Below are positions 25,289-34,345 of a stretch of 64,000 bases of DNA, piece after piece. Location: positions 3,410,001 to 3,474,000 of the forward strand of contig OZ220724.1 in assembly GCA_965116715.1 (NCBI GenBank), read 5' to 3'. Both the position numbers and the translations under genes were made by a program. The first letter of the stretch is position 1. Each line of letters opens with the position of its first letter. Below the pieces are notes generated by a model that was given only the letters and a program-made list of their open reading frames with translations, was not told the origin of the DNA and ran no database searches. The DNA is from Poriferisodalis sp965116715. GTDB lineage: Bacteria > Actinomycetota > Acidimicrobiia > Acidimicrobiales > Poriferisodalaceae.

Positions 25289-26566
25289 ATGAGCGAGCAG
25301 CGAGCTGCAACGGTGTCGACGTCGGCTGAAGAGATCCGGTCCGAGCTCGATGCCTGGCTGGCGGACAACTGGGATCCCGACGCCAGCGTGCGGGAATGGT
25401 GGGGTCGGCTGGCCGCCGCCGGTCTGTCCAACCCGACGCTGCCTGAACCGTACGGCCGGGGCTGGGGTCGCAGCGAGACACGGGTGCTGGTGGAAGCGCT
25501 GCGTGCCGCCGGTGCTATCGGATCGCCTGCGGGCTTGGGCATGCTGCTGGCAGCACCCACCGTCCTCGAGCACGGCACGCCCGAACAGGTCGAGCGCTTT
25601 GTGCCGACCATTCTGAACGGCACCGAATCGTGGTGCCAGCTCTTCTCAGAGCCCGGAGCAGGCAGCGACCTCGCCGGCTTGCAGACCAAGGCCATCCGCG
25701 ACGGGGACGAATGGATCGTCACCGGACAGAAGGTGTGGACCTCCGAGGGCGCGCATGCCGACCTCGGCATGCTCGTCGCACGCACCGACCCCGAAGCCCC
25801 CAAGCACCGGGGCCTCACCTGGTTCGCCTTCGAGATGGATCAGAACGGTGTGGAGGTTCGGCCGCTGCGTGAGATGACCGGCCGGTCGCTGTTCAACGAG
25901 GTGTTCATCGACGGGGCTCGGGTGCCCCACGCGAACGTCATCGGCGAGCTGAACGACGGCTGGCGCGTCACCAACACGACGCTCATGGTCGAGCGGGCGG
26001 GCATCGGCGGCAGTCACGGGCTCGCCTTCGCGGCGGCGCATCCCGGTTCCATCGCCGGCCACCTCGACCGGCCGGCCGGCACCTTCCGCGGCAAGCGGCT
26101 CCCGCTGGCGGCCGGGGGAGTGGGACCGGGCACGTTCAACCAGCTCAGCGCGCAGGCCCGCACCCGCGGCCGTGACGGCGACCCGGTTGTGCGCCAAGAG
26201 CTCGCGGCGCTGCATACCGATCTCGAGGTGATGCGGCTGTCGGCCATGCGCAGCCGGCAGAAGTCCCAGCGCACCGGCGGCGAGGGCAACCTGGCGAAGC
26301 TGCGAATGACGGCGGCGCTGCGCCGCGCCAGGTCGCTCGCCGGCAGCATCCTCGGCGCCGACATGACCCTGTGGGGCGACGAGGCCGCGACCGACGGTGT
26401 GCTGCAGGAGATGACGGTGTTCTCGCCTGCGCCGTCGATCTACGGCGGCACCGACGAGATCCAGCGCAACATCCTGGGCGAGCGAGTGCTCGGCCTCCCC
26501 AGGGAGCCCGGACCCGATCCGGCCACGCCCTTCCGGGAACTTGCCCAGAACGCCACATCTTGGTAG
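25289..26566 (+). CDS. Acyl-CoA dehydrogenase family protein
   Basis: 425 aa FAD enzyme introducing a double bond into acyl-CoA. FAD- and substrate-binding blocks are visible: CQLFSEPGAGSDLAGLQTKA, WIVTGQKVWTSEGAHAD, and C-terminal PSIYGGTDEIQRNILGERVLG. The N-terminal helix domain is somewhat short. The substrate is unknown; such paralogues are common for branched or steroid side-chain acids in actinobacteria. Confidence 0.9.
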   Translation: MSEQRAATVSTSAEEIRSELDAWLADNWDPDASVREWWGRLAAAGLSNPTLPEPYGRGWGRSETRVLVEALRAAGAIGSPAGLGMLLAAPTVLEHGTPEQVERFVPTILNGTESWCQLFSEPGAGSDLAGLQTKAIRDGDEWIVTGQKVWTSEGAHADLGMLVARTDPEAPKHRGLTWFAFEMDQNGVEVRPLREMTGRSLFNEVFIDGARVPHANVIGELNDGWRVTNTTLMVERAGIGGSHGLAFAAAHPGSIAGHLDRPAGTFRGKRLPLAAGGVGPGTFNQLSAQARTRGRDGDPVVRQELAALHTDLEVMRLSAMRSRQKSQRTGGEGNLAKLRMTAALRRARSLAGSILGADMTLWGDEAATDGVLQEMTVFSPAPSIYGGTDEIQRNILGERVLGLPREPGPDPATPFRELAQNATSW

Positions 26567-26624
26567 CGGGCCGTACTGAGCAGGAAGCCGCGCGAGCTCG
26601 GCGATCGGCACAGAATGTGAAGCG

Positions 26625-28031
26625 GTGAGCATGTCCGAACCGCCACAGGACCCCGACGCGCCGCAGGGTCTCGAGATACTGCCGGAGAGCGGTGCCGATT
26701 TCGCCAGCGTGCAGGAGACGGTCGTGGAGCGGCGGCCGTCGGGCGCGCCGCGCCTGGCCGTGTTCGCCGTCCTTGCAGCGGCACTGGCCGTCGCGGCGCT
26801 GGTGGTGGCGTGGGTGCGCAGCGACGACGGCCCCGATGCCTCGCTCGCAGCGACGACCACCACCACCGAGCCCCCGGCCACGACGACCACCACCGAACCG
26901 CCACCGCCGCCGCGCACGACGCTGCCGCAGCCGGCTGCGCTCGATGCCGGCGTCGGCGAACTGCCCGCGGTTCGTCCTGCCGCTCAGATGGTCGCCACGC
27001 TCGCCGGCGACCCGACGGGCAATGTCCGGGGCTTCCTGTACCAGCTTGATCTGCTGACCGGAGCGGCTCAGTACGTGCCGTTGCCGGGCCTGCCCCACAC
27101 GCTGGTGGATCTCGAAGAGGCGGTCGTGGTGGGCATCGGACGAGACGTGATGCGCGTCGACACCAGCAGCGGCGACACCGTCGTCATCGCCGAGGACGTC
27201 ACCGAGGTGCTTCCCGCATACAGCCCGCCGGGCATCGTCGCGGTCGTGCGCGGAACAGAGCATCTCTTCGCCCGGGTGGTCGGCCCCGACGGCGTGTTCC
27301 GCTCGGCGGTGCAGATGCCCAACGAGGCGGTCGTGCATGGCGCACTCGGCGACCACGTCGTGGTGTCCATGGCAGGCCGGGTCATGGCGCTCGACGGGCG
27401 GAACGCGCCGCTGCAGCTCGGTGCCGGCCGTGTGCTCGCCGTCGGCGACGGTCACGTTGTGCGGCTGCAATGCGAGGACTACGGCTGCCAGATCACCGAC
27501 ATCTCGTTCAGCGCCACCGTGGGCCTTGACCGTCGCGACGATTGGTGCGAGGAGATCTGCGAGGAAGCGTCGGGCCGTTTCGGGGAACGCGACGACCAGG
27601 CCGAGCTGGCGGAAGACTGCTCGACGTTTTGCGAGGGCTATCCGATCGCCACCGGGGCGATCTCGGAGCGGCGGGTTGACCTGCCCCCAGAGCTGCGAGC
27701 GGCGTCGCCGGATCGCTGGAACGACCAGGGGCTGATGTCGCCGGACGGCAATCGCATCGCGGTGCGGCTCGTGCACGGCAACGGCACGCCTGCGGGCGTC
27801 GTGGTGGTGGACTTGGCCGAGGACTGGGGTCGTCACTCGCCTGAGATCGGCATCGATCTCGGACACATGGCGTGGGCGCCCGACAGCCGGTTCCTGCTGT
27901 ACACGCTCGATAATGACGTCATGGTGTGGGATGTCGAGGCCGCCGAAGGGCAGGTGCCGTCGGGCCGGGCCCATGTCGGCGAGCCGCTCGAGCACATCTT
28001 CCTGCGCTCTTTCCGGCGCGCTGTGCCGTAG
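26625..28031 (+). CDS. Membrane-anchored propeller-like protein
   Basis: 468 aa. A cytoplasmic tail of about 45 residues, one membrane span (LAVFAVLAAALAVAALVVAW), a Thr/Pro-rich spacer (TTTTTEPPATTTTTEPPPPP), then an extracytoplasmic beta-rich domain with WD-like units (GFLYQLDLLTGAAQYVPLPG; LMSPDGNRIAVRLV; MAWAPDSRFLLYT). A Cys-rich insert (DDWCEEICEEAS ... CSTFCEG) may be disulfide-linked. Start GTG 26625 or ATG 26631. Function unknown. Confidence 0.75.
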   Translation: MSMSEPPQDPDAPQGLEILPESGADFASVQETVVERRPSGAPRLAVFAVLAAALAVAALVVAWVRSDDGPDASLAATTTTTEPPATTTTTEPPPPPRTTLPQPAALDAGVGELPAVRPAAQMVATLAGDPTGNVRGFLYQLDLLTGAAQYVPLPGLPHTLVDLEEAVVVGIGRDVMRVDTSSGDTVVIAEDVTEVLPAYSPPGIVAVVRGTEHLFARVVGPDGVFRSAVQMPNEAVVHGALGDHVVVSMAGRVMALDGRNAPLQLGAGRVLAVGDGHVVRLQCEDYGCQITDISFSATVGLDRRDDWCEEICEEASGRFGERDDQAELAEDCSTFCEGYPIATGAISERRVDLPPELRAASPDRWNDQGLMSPDGNRIAVRLVHGNGTPAGVVVVDLAEDWGRHSPEIGIDLGHMAWAPDSRFLLYTLDNDVMVWDVEAAEGQVPSGRAHVGEPLEHIFLRSFRRAVP

Positions 28032-28034
28032 CGC

Positions 28035-28739
28035 TCAGGCGAGTTGATCTGCAGTGACGATCACGAACAGGCCGGTGGCCTCGATCAGCGCGGGAGCCTC
28101 TGGTGCATCGCCGGCCCGCACGGTCAGCTCGACGTGGGATTTGCGCCCCTCACGTCGGGTCTCGCGACCCTCAAAGATCACCGGCTCGTCGATGGGGACG
28201 CCGCCCCGGTAGTCGATCTCGAGGCGCGCGGTGTACGCGGCGATCCCCAGGCACACCATCAGGTAGCCCAGGACGTCGTCGACCACGGCACACACCGAGC
28301 CGCCGTGCGCGCGTCCAGGAGCGCTCTCGAAGGCGGCACCGAAGGTGACCGCCGCCCTGACACCGTCGCCCTGGCGGCGCATGTCCACCTCCATAGCGGT
28401 CGGATTGGCCGGTCCGCTGAAGGCTCGGTCGCTGAACGCCATCACCTCGGCGCCGTCGGGGGGTCTCGGGTCCGTGTAGCGGCGGGCGAAATAGTCCGCC
28501 GGGCGCGGCATCGGCGCCGAACCGGCTTCAAGCCGCTCGGCCGTCGCTTCGGCCCATGCAGTGATCTCTGCCAGCGTCTCGGTATCGGTGCGATGACGCA
28601 CGAAGGCATGCGCCAGCCGTCGCAGTGCCCGCGCAGCAGCGCTGCGTTCGGCGAGTTGGGGATCGGGATAGATCAGGTGCAGATCGGCGTCAGGATCGGC
28701 GTCGGCACTCGGCCCGGTTCCGGCATCGTCGTGCGGCAA
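28035..28739 (-). CDS. PaaI-like hotdog thioesterase
   Basis: 234 aa with a TTG start. The C-terminal hotdog domain has FESAPGRAHGGSVCAVVDDVLGYL, the central helix with active-site Asp/Gly pattern of PaaI-type thioesterases, and RLEIDYRGGVPIDEPV. The N-terminal 80 residues are polar. Last gene of the minus-strand operon that starts with the ABC exporter. Substrate unknown. Confidence 0.8.
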   Translation of the reverse strand: MPHDDAGTGPSADADPDADLHLIYPDPQLAERSAAARALRRLAHAFVRHRTDTETLAEITAWAEATAERLEAGSAPMPRPADYFARRYTDPRPPDGAEVMAFSDRAFSGPANPTAMEVDMRRQGDGVRAAVTFGAAFESAPGRAHGGSVCAVVDDVLGYLMVCLGIAAYTARLEIDYRGGVPIDEPVIFEGRETRREGRKSHVELTVRAGDAPEAPALIEATGLFVIVTADQLA

Positions 28740-28757
28740 TGGTTCGCCCAGGCTCGC

Positions 28758-29270
28758 TCAGGCACCGAGACGGTCGGGTTCGCCGTAGGGGTAGTCGACG
28801 AGCTCGCTGGAAGGGTGCTCGAGGTCGAACGTCCAGTACTGACGGATCTCCGAGATCAGCCGCGCACCGGTCGCGCCGTCGGACCCGAAGTCGTAGTGCT
28901 CGCTGCCGCGCACGGCGAACGGCTCGCCGCCCTCTGCGCTGCGGTGAGCTGCCATCGTGCCGCTCATCCTCCACTCGATCGCTGCGGTCTCGCCGTCGGT
29001 CACGAGCCGCTCGCAGTGCCATGACGCGCCCTGCCACTTTGCGGCGATGCGTGACCAGAAGCGTCCGATCACTGCTGCGCCGCGAACCGGCGCATGGTTG
29101 GTGTCATAGACGACTGCGTCATCGGTGAAGTGCCGGGCCACGGCGTCGGCGTCGCCGGAGGTGCAGGCGCTGAAATAGCCCTCGATGCACGCTGCGATCT
29201 CGGTCGCAGCGCTGTCGGCAGTGTCAGCCGTGCCGGCGCCTCCGGCACCGGTGGTGGTTCGTTCGCTCAT
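28758..29270 (-). CDS. SnoaL/NTF2-like protein
   Basis: 170 aa from the ATG at 29270. The cone-shaped NTF2 fold is suggested by IEGYFSACTSGDADAVARHFTDDAVVYD and VIGRFWSRIAAKWQGASWHCE ... IEWRMSG. Members are enzymes (aldol, hydrolase) or binding proteins; the role here is unknown. Separated by 31 bp from the upstream ABC ATPase gene. Confidence 0.75.
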   Translation of the reverse strand: MSERTTTGAGGAGTADTADSAATEIAACIEGYFSACTSGDADAVARHFTDDAVVYDTNHAPVRGAAVIGRFWSRIAAKWQGASWHCERLVTDGETAAIEWRMSGTMAAHRSAEGGEPFAVRGSEHYDFGSDGATGARLISEIRQYWTFDLEHPSSELVDYPYGEPDRLGA

Positions 29271-29301
29271 GACGCCAGTCTCGCAGCCCTCACAGGCGGC
29301 G

Positions 29302-30114
29302 CTAGCTGACGGCCCAGGACAGCCAGCGGCCGTCGCGCCGTTCCAGCCGGAGCTTGTGCGAGAAGCACTCCGACAGCGACTCCGCCGTCAGCACCTCGTC
29401 CAGCGGACCACTCGCCAACGGCGCGCCGTCACGCAGCAGCAGCCCATGGGTGAACGACGGGGGGATCTCGTCGGTGTGGTGAGTGACCAGCACCGTTGCC
29501 GGCGTCTGGGAATCCGCTGCCAGCGATTCCAGGCTGGCCACGAGCTGCTCCCGGCCAGCCAGGTCCAGACCGGCGGTCGGCTCGTCCAGCAGCAGCAGTT
29601 CCGGCCGGCCCATGAGCGTGCGGGCGAGCTGCACTCGCTGCTGCTCGCCCGACGACAGGGTGGCGAACGCCCGGTCAGCCAGCCGAACAGCGCCGACGCG
29701 CTCCAGGCATGTCCGGGCGCTGGACCGGTCGGCTTCGGTGTAGTTGTGCCACCAGGTCTCCAGTGCCGCGTAGCGCGCCGTCATCACGATGTCGAGCGCG
29801 CTGATGTTGGGCCGGAACTGGTCTCGCAGCGACGAGCTGGCAAGCCCGATGCGCCGACGGTGCTCGCGCACATCCACCGCACCCCACCGCTCGCCGAGCA
29901 CCTCCACCGTTCCGGTGGTGGGAAAGCGGTACAGCGACAACACCTTGATGAGGCTGGTCTTGCCCGATCCGTTCGGTCCCAGCACGATCCACCGCTCGTG
30001 CGGAGCGATGTTCCAGTCGAGCGGGCCCAGCACGGTGGTGCCGTCGTAGACGACGGACACATCTCGCAGCGCGACTGTCGGCTGGATTGGCGGCCGATGC
30101 TCCGCGTCACGCAC
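29302..30114 (-). CDS. ABC transporter ATP-binding protein (YlmA/ModF-like)
   Basis: 270 aa nucleotide-binding subunit. Walker A GPNGSGKTS, signature LSSGEQQRV, Walker B LLLLDEPTAGLD and switch His in LVTHHTDEIP are all present, so the ATPase should be active. The sequence resembles the COG1119 group, whose partners are often unknown. No permease is adjacent other than the exporter pair just upstream, from which it is 6 bp apart. Confidence 0.85.
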   Translation of the reverse strand: MRDAEHRPPIQPTVALRDVSVVYDGTTVLGPLDWNIAPHERWIVLGPNGSGKTSLIKVLSLYRFPTTGTVEVLGERWGAVDVREHRRRIGLASSSLRDQFRPNISALDIVMTARYAALETWWHNYTEADRSSARTCLERVGAVRLADRAFATLSSGEQQRVQLARTLMGRPELLLLDEPTAGLDLAGREQLVASLESLAADSQTPATVLVTHHTDEIPPSFTHGLLLRDGAPLASGPLDEVLTAESLSECFSHKLRLERRDGRWLSWAVS

Positions 30115-30120
30115 GGGCGC

Positions 30121-32316
30121 TCACGCCTCGTCTGGGCGAGGGTCGCCGGCGTGCGCCATCCACGTCGCGTACATCCCGGCGTACTGCCCGCCCAGCGCAA
30201 CCAGCTCATCGTGAGTGCCCAGCTCCACCACCCCGCCCTCGTCGACCACGGCGATGCGGTCGGCCCGCATGGCAGTCGCCAGCCGGTGTGCGATCAGCAC
30301 CGCCGTGCGGCCTTCCAGCAGCAGGTCCAGCGCCCCCTCGATCTCGGCTTCGGTGCTGAGGTCGACGCTGGACGTGGCCTCGTCCAGCACGATCACCCGG
30401 GGCCGCGCCACGAACGCCCGGGCCAGCGCCAAGAGCTGCCGCTCGCCGGCCGACAGCGACACGCCGCGCTCGTGCACTTGAGTGTCGGCACCCTCGGGCA
30501 GGCCGTCGATCAACCGGCGCAGACCGACCAGATCCAGCGCAGCGTCGATGTCGGCATCGAGCTGCTCGTCGCTGGCAGTGCCGTCTCGCTGGCGCAGGCC
30601 GAACGCCACGTTGTCGCGGATGGTGCCGTGGAACAGGAACGGCTCCTGCGGTACGACGCCCAGCTGGTTGCGCAGCGACGACAGCGTCACGTCGCGCAGG
30701 TCCCACCCGTCGATGGTGATGCGGCCGTCGGTCGGGTCGTAGAAGCGGATGATCAGCTTCGCGATCGTGCTCTTGCCGGCGCCCGTGGGCCCGACCAAGG
30801 CAAAGGTCTCGCCCGGGCGGATCTCCAGGCTGACGTCGCTCAGCACTTCGGGCGGGTCGTCGCCAAGCGGCTCGCTGGCCCCGGCAGTGCCGCTGTCCAG
30901 TCCGTCGCCGTCAGCGATGCCGCTGCCGGAGCTGCCGCCGTGAGCAGCCCCGCTGCCGTTGCCCAGCGTCGGCATCGCCATCGGATCGAATGACGCGTTG
31001 AGCTGGCTCGCCGGCATCTTCGCGGCACCATTGGCGCCGCCGTTCCCACGCGTCCCGTCGTCGTTGCCCTCACCCGTCGCCGCATCGTCGTCGTAGGCGA
31101 ACGACACGTTCTCGAAGCGGATGTGGCCGCTGACCGGCGGCAGTTCGGCCGCGTCGGGAAGCTGGCGAACGGTCGGTTGCGTCGCCAGGACTTGGCTGAT
31201 CTTGCGGAGCCCGGACTGGCCCTGCTGGTAGGTGCTGTAGAGCTGAGCGAGCTGCTGGATCGGGGCGAAGAACGTCGTGACGTACAGCACGAATGCGCCC
31301 AGTTCCCCGATAGTGAGATCGCCCTCCAGCACCATCCACCCGCCGATCGCCAGCACCAGTCCCTGCGCTGCGATGCCGATGGCCTCGGTGCTGGGTCCGT
31401 AGATCGCCTGGACCCTCGACATGGACAGGTTGGCGTCGCGGAAGCGAGCGGTCACCTTGCGGTGCCGCACCGCGTTCTCGAGGCGACGACCCGTGGCCGC
31501 AATCACCCGTATCCCCGCCAGGTTCTCCGACAGGTCAGCCAGCACGTCGGCGATGCGGTCGCGGATCTCGGCGTAGCCCGCTTCGCTGCGAACCCGGAAC
31601 CACAGCGTCAGCGCCACCAGCGGCGGGATGACCCCCACGAGCAGGATCAGCGCCAAGGTCACGTCGTAGGTGAACAACACCACGGTCACGACGCCCACCG
31701 TGAGCACCTGGATCAGCAGGTTCACGAATCCTTCGTTGATGAGCAGCGCCACGTATTCCATGTCGGAGGTCATGCGGCTGAGCAGCACCCCGGACTTGGA
31801 CGTCGTGTACCAGTCCAGCGAGAGCCGCTGGTAGTGGCTGAACAGGCGCAGCCGCAGGTCGTACATGACCTGTTCGGCAATCCGCCCGTTCAGGCGCTGG
31901 CGCAGCCGGCTGAGCAGGATGCTGATGGCGACGACGCCCAGGAAGACCAGCACGACCATGTTGAGCGCGAAGCGGTTGCCGGCGGCGATGCCGCGATCGA
32001 TGCCCTGCTGGAAGAGCACCGGCACCGCCTGCATCGCCGCGGTTTCGAAGCAGAGCAGCAACAGCGCCAAGCCCACGCCCCAGCTGTGCGGCACCAGCAT
32101 GTCCCGGAGGCCGAACGGGCGCGCTCGCGTGGGATCGGCGTGCTCGACCACATGGTCGAAATCGACCTCCGGCTCGGGGTGTTCGGGCTCGAGCGCGAGC
32201 AACCGGTTCGCGCCTTCCTGCATCTCGGTTGGGACGCCCGCGAATGGCAGCCCCGCCGCCGCGCTCGCCTGCGTGGCGGTCGGACCCATGTGGCCCGGGC
32301 CACCGACCATCACCAT
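30121..32316 (-). CDS. ABC exporter half-transporter, canonical Walker B subunit
   Basis: 731 aa: a six-span exporter domain (about residues 75-365) and an ATPase domain. Walker A is GPTGAGKST, Walker B VIVLDEATSSVD with the catalytic Glu, but the signature is LSAGERQ instead of LSGGQ. A 65-residue Gly/Ser/Asp-rich insert (about 400-470) interrupts the ATPase domain before the Walker A strand; relatives have none. The ATG overlaps the stop of the upstream exporter gene by ATGGTGA. Together they form a heterodimer exporting an unknown substrate. Confidence 0.9.
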   Translation of the reverse strand: MVMVGGPGHMGPTATQASAAAGLPFAGVPTEMQEGANRLLALEPEHPEPEVDFDHVVEHADPTRARPFGLRDMLVPHSWGVGLALLLLCFETAAMQAVPVLFQQGIDRGIAAGNRFALNMVVLVFLGVVAISILLSRLRQRLNGRIAEQVMYDLRLRLFSHYQRLSLDWYTTSKSGVLLSRMTSDMEYVALLINEGFVNLLIQVLTVGVVTVVLFTYDVTLALILLVGVIPPLVALTLWFRVRSEAGYAEIRDRIADVLADLSENLAGIRVIAATGRRLENAVRHRKVTARFRDANLSMSRVQAIYGPSTEAIGIAAQGLVLAIGGWMVLEGDLTIGELGAFVLYVTTFFAPIQQLAQLYSTYQQGQSGLRKISQVLATQPTVRQLPDAAELPPVSGHIRFENVSFAYDDDAATGEGNDDGTRGNGGANGAAKMPASQLNASFDPMAMPTLGNGSGAAHGGSSGSGIADGDGLDSGTAGASEPLGDDPPEVLSDVSLEIRPGETFALVGPTGAGKSTIAKLIIRFYDPTDGRITIDGWDLRDVTLSSLRNQLGVVPQEPFLFHGTIRDNVAFGLRQRDGTASDEQLDADIDAALDLVGLRRLIDGLPEGADTQVHERGVSLSAGERQLLALARAFVARPRVIVLDEATSSVDLSTEAEIEGALDLLLEGRTAVLIAHRLATAMRADRIAVVDEGGVVELGTHDELVALGGQYAGMYATWMAHAGDPRPDEA

Positions 32317-34250
32317 GATCCGCCGCTCCCGGTCCTGCCGTCACCGGCTGCGGCGAGTTCATCGAGATCGCTCGTGTCGCCCCCCGCGGCCAGCACCTCG
32401 ACGTAGCGGGGCTCGGTAGCCAGCAGCTCGGCGTGGGTGCCGTCGGCCGCGACGCGCCCGCCCTCCAGCAGGATCACCCGATCGGCGAGGCTGATCGTGG
32501 ACAGCCGGTGAGCGATGACGATGGTCGTGCGTTCGGCGAGCAGCTCGGTGAGCGCGTCGTGGATCCTTGCCTCGTGCGCCACGTCGATGGAGCTGGTGGC
32601 GTCGTCAAGGATCAGCACGGCAGGATCGGCGAGGATGGCCCGCGCGATGGCGATGCGCTGGCGCTGGCCGCCCGAGAGGTTGTACCCGCGCTCGCCGACC
32701 ACGGTGTCGTAGCCCTCGTCGAGCTCGCTGATGAACTCATGGGCCTGCGCCGCAGTGGCGGCGGCGACCACCTCGGATCGGGCGGCGACGGGGCGTGCGT
32801 AGGCGATGTTGTCGTGAATGCTGGCCGAGAACAGGAACGGTTCGTCGGGAACGAGCCCGACGGCCCGGCGCAGGCTGTCGCCAGTGAGATCGTTCACCTC
32901 GTGACCGTCGACGGAGATCGCGCCGTCACCCAGGCTGTAGAAGCGCATCAGCAGCCGGGCGAGCGTCGACTTGCCGCAGCCGGTGCGTCCGACGATCGCA
33001 ACCCGTTCGCCGGCGCCGATGTGCAGGTCCAGCCCGTCGAAGACCAGCGGGGCGTCGCGTTCGGCGTTGGCAGTTCCCGCTACGCCCCCGATGGTCTCGG
33101 TGCCATAGGCGAAGCGGACGCCGTCGAATCGCACCTCCATGCCCGCAGGCCCGTCGGGTGCGTCACTGCGCTGGGGCAGGTCGACGGCGCCGGGGCGGTC
33201 TGCCACCAGCACCGGCTCATCGAGCACTTGGAAGACACGCTCGGCCGACGCCTTGGCCCGCTGTCCGAAGATGAACAGCATCCCGATGAACCGGAACGGG
33301 GCCTGCAGCAGCAGGATGTACAGGTAGAAGGCCGTCAGATCGCCTACGGACAGCGAGCCGCCGATGATCAGATGGCCGCCAACCAGCAGCACCATGGCCA
33401 TTGCCAGGCGCGGCAGATTCTCGATGACCGGCGTGTAGTGCGCCCGGGTGTTGTGCTGGAACAGGTTGGCCCAGCGCAGCCGCTGGGCCGACTGGGCCAT
33501 CTCGGTCACCTGCCGGGCTTCGGCGGCAAAGGCCTTCACGACACGAACGCCGTTCACGCTCTCGTGGGTCACGGTGGCGACCTCGGCGTTGCGCGACTGG
33601 ATGATCCACGACAGCGGGAACATGATGTGTCTCAGCCGCTGGCCCAGCACATAGACGGCGGGCATGATCAGCATCGTGATGGCGGTCAGCGGCAGGCTGA
33701 TCCATGCCATCAGCGAGATGGCCACCACGAAGCTCAGCAACTGGCTCGACACGATCGGTGCAAATGCCAGGTACATCTGCACGGAGCGGATGTCGGAGTT
33801 GGAGCGAGAGATGATCTCGCCGGTGTGCACGCGGTCATAGAACGCGAACGACAGCCGGCTGAGGTGGGCGAACAGCAGCGTGCGCAGCTCGAACTCGACC
33901 CGGTGGCCCATCGAGAAGAGCCCGTTGCGGTAGAGGTAGGTAGACACGCCGCGGGCGACGCCGAGTCCCACCAGGACGATGACGAGCGTCCAGAGCGAGC
34001 CCGATCTGGAGCCGTCGGGGCCGGGCACTGCCGCATCGACGGCGTAGCCGGCCACTCTCGGCGCAACGGCCCCCACGCCCGTCGCCACGATGGCGGCGAT
34101 CAGTGCCACGATGATGCGCGCCCGCTGGCGCCGCAGCAGCGGCCCGAGCCGGCGGATCCAGCTCAGCGACGGGTCGGCGCGGATCCAATCCCCATGACGG
34201 GTGGGCTGCGCAGCGGACTCCGCGGGCGCAGTGCTGGGGGCTACCCGCAT
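32310..34250 (-). CDS. ABC exporter half-transporter, degenerate Walker B subunit
   Basis: 646 aa from the ATG at 34250, chosen because TAGCCT lies 7 bases upstream. Six membrane spans, then an ATPase domain with Walker A GRTGCGKST, signature LSGGQRQ and Walker B VLILDDATSSID, where Asp replaces the catalytic Glu. The degenerate Walker B of this subunit and the odd signature of its partner meet in the same composite site, as in TM287/288-type heterodimers, leaving one active site. First gene of a minus-strand operon of five. Confidence 0.9.
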   Translation of the reverse strand: MRVAPSTAPAESAAQPTRHGDWIRADPSLSWIRRLGPLLRRQRARIIVALIAAIVATGVGAVAPRVAGYAVDAAVPGPDGSRSGSLWTLVIVLVGLGVARGVSTYLYRNGLFSMGHRVEFELRTLLFAHLSRLSFAFYDRVHTGEIISRSNSDIRSVQMYLAFAPIVSSQLLSFVVAISLMAWISLPLTAITMLIMPAVYVLGQRLRHIMFPLSWIIQSRNAEVATVTHESVNGVRVVKAFAAEARQVTEMAQSAQRLRWANLFQHNTRAHYTPVIENLPRLAMAMVLLVGGHLIIGGSLSVGDLTAFYLYILLLQAPFRFIGMLFIFGQRAKASAERVFQVLDEPVLVADRPGAVDLPQRSDAPDGPAGMEVRFDGVRFAYGTETIGGVAGTANAERDAPLVFDGLDLHIGAGERVAIVGRTGCGKSTLARLLMRFYSLGDGAISVDGHEVNDLTGDSLRRAVGLVPDEPFLFSASIHDNIAYARPVAARSEVVAAATAAQAHEFISELDEGYDTVVGERGYNLSGGQRQRIAIARAILADPAVLILDDATSSIDVAHEARIHDALTELLAERTTIVIAHRLSTISLADRVILLEGGRVAADGTHAELLATEPRYVEVLAAGGDTSDLDELAAAGDGRTGSGGSW

Positions 34251-34257
34251 CCCGGCG

Positions 34258-34263
34258 AGGCTA
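34258..34263 (-). promoter_or_regulatory. -10 box of the ABC exporter operon
   Basis: TAGCCT on the minus strand ends 7 bases before the ATG at 34250. Confidence 0.45.
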
Positions 34264-34345
34264 CCGGCGGCCCTGTTCGGCAGGCCGGGGCTTGCCAGTA
34301 CCGTGGACGCTGCCACTGGGGCGCTCGGGGGTGCACGGCACCGGC

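Noticed and set aside
29185..30993. 602-codon plus-strand frame opposite the ABC genes
   Set aside because: Composition is His/Gln/Arg-rich shadow; the minus strand holds full ABC motifs.
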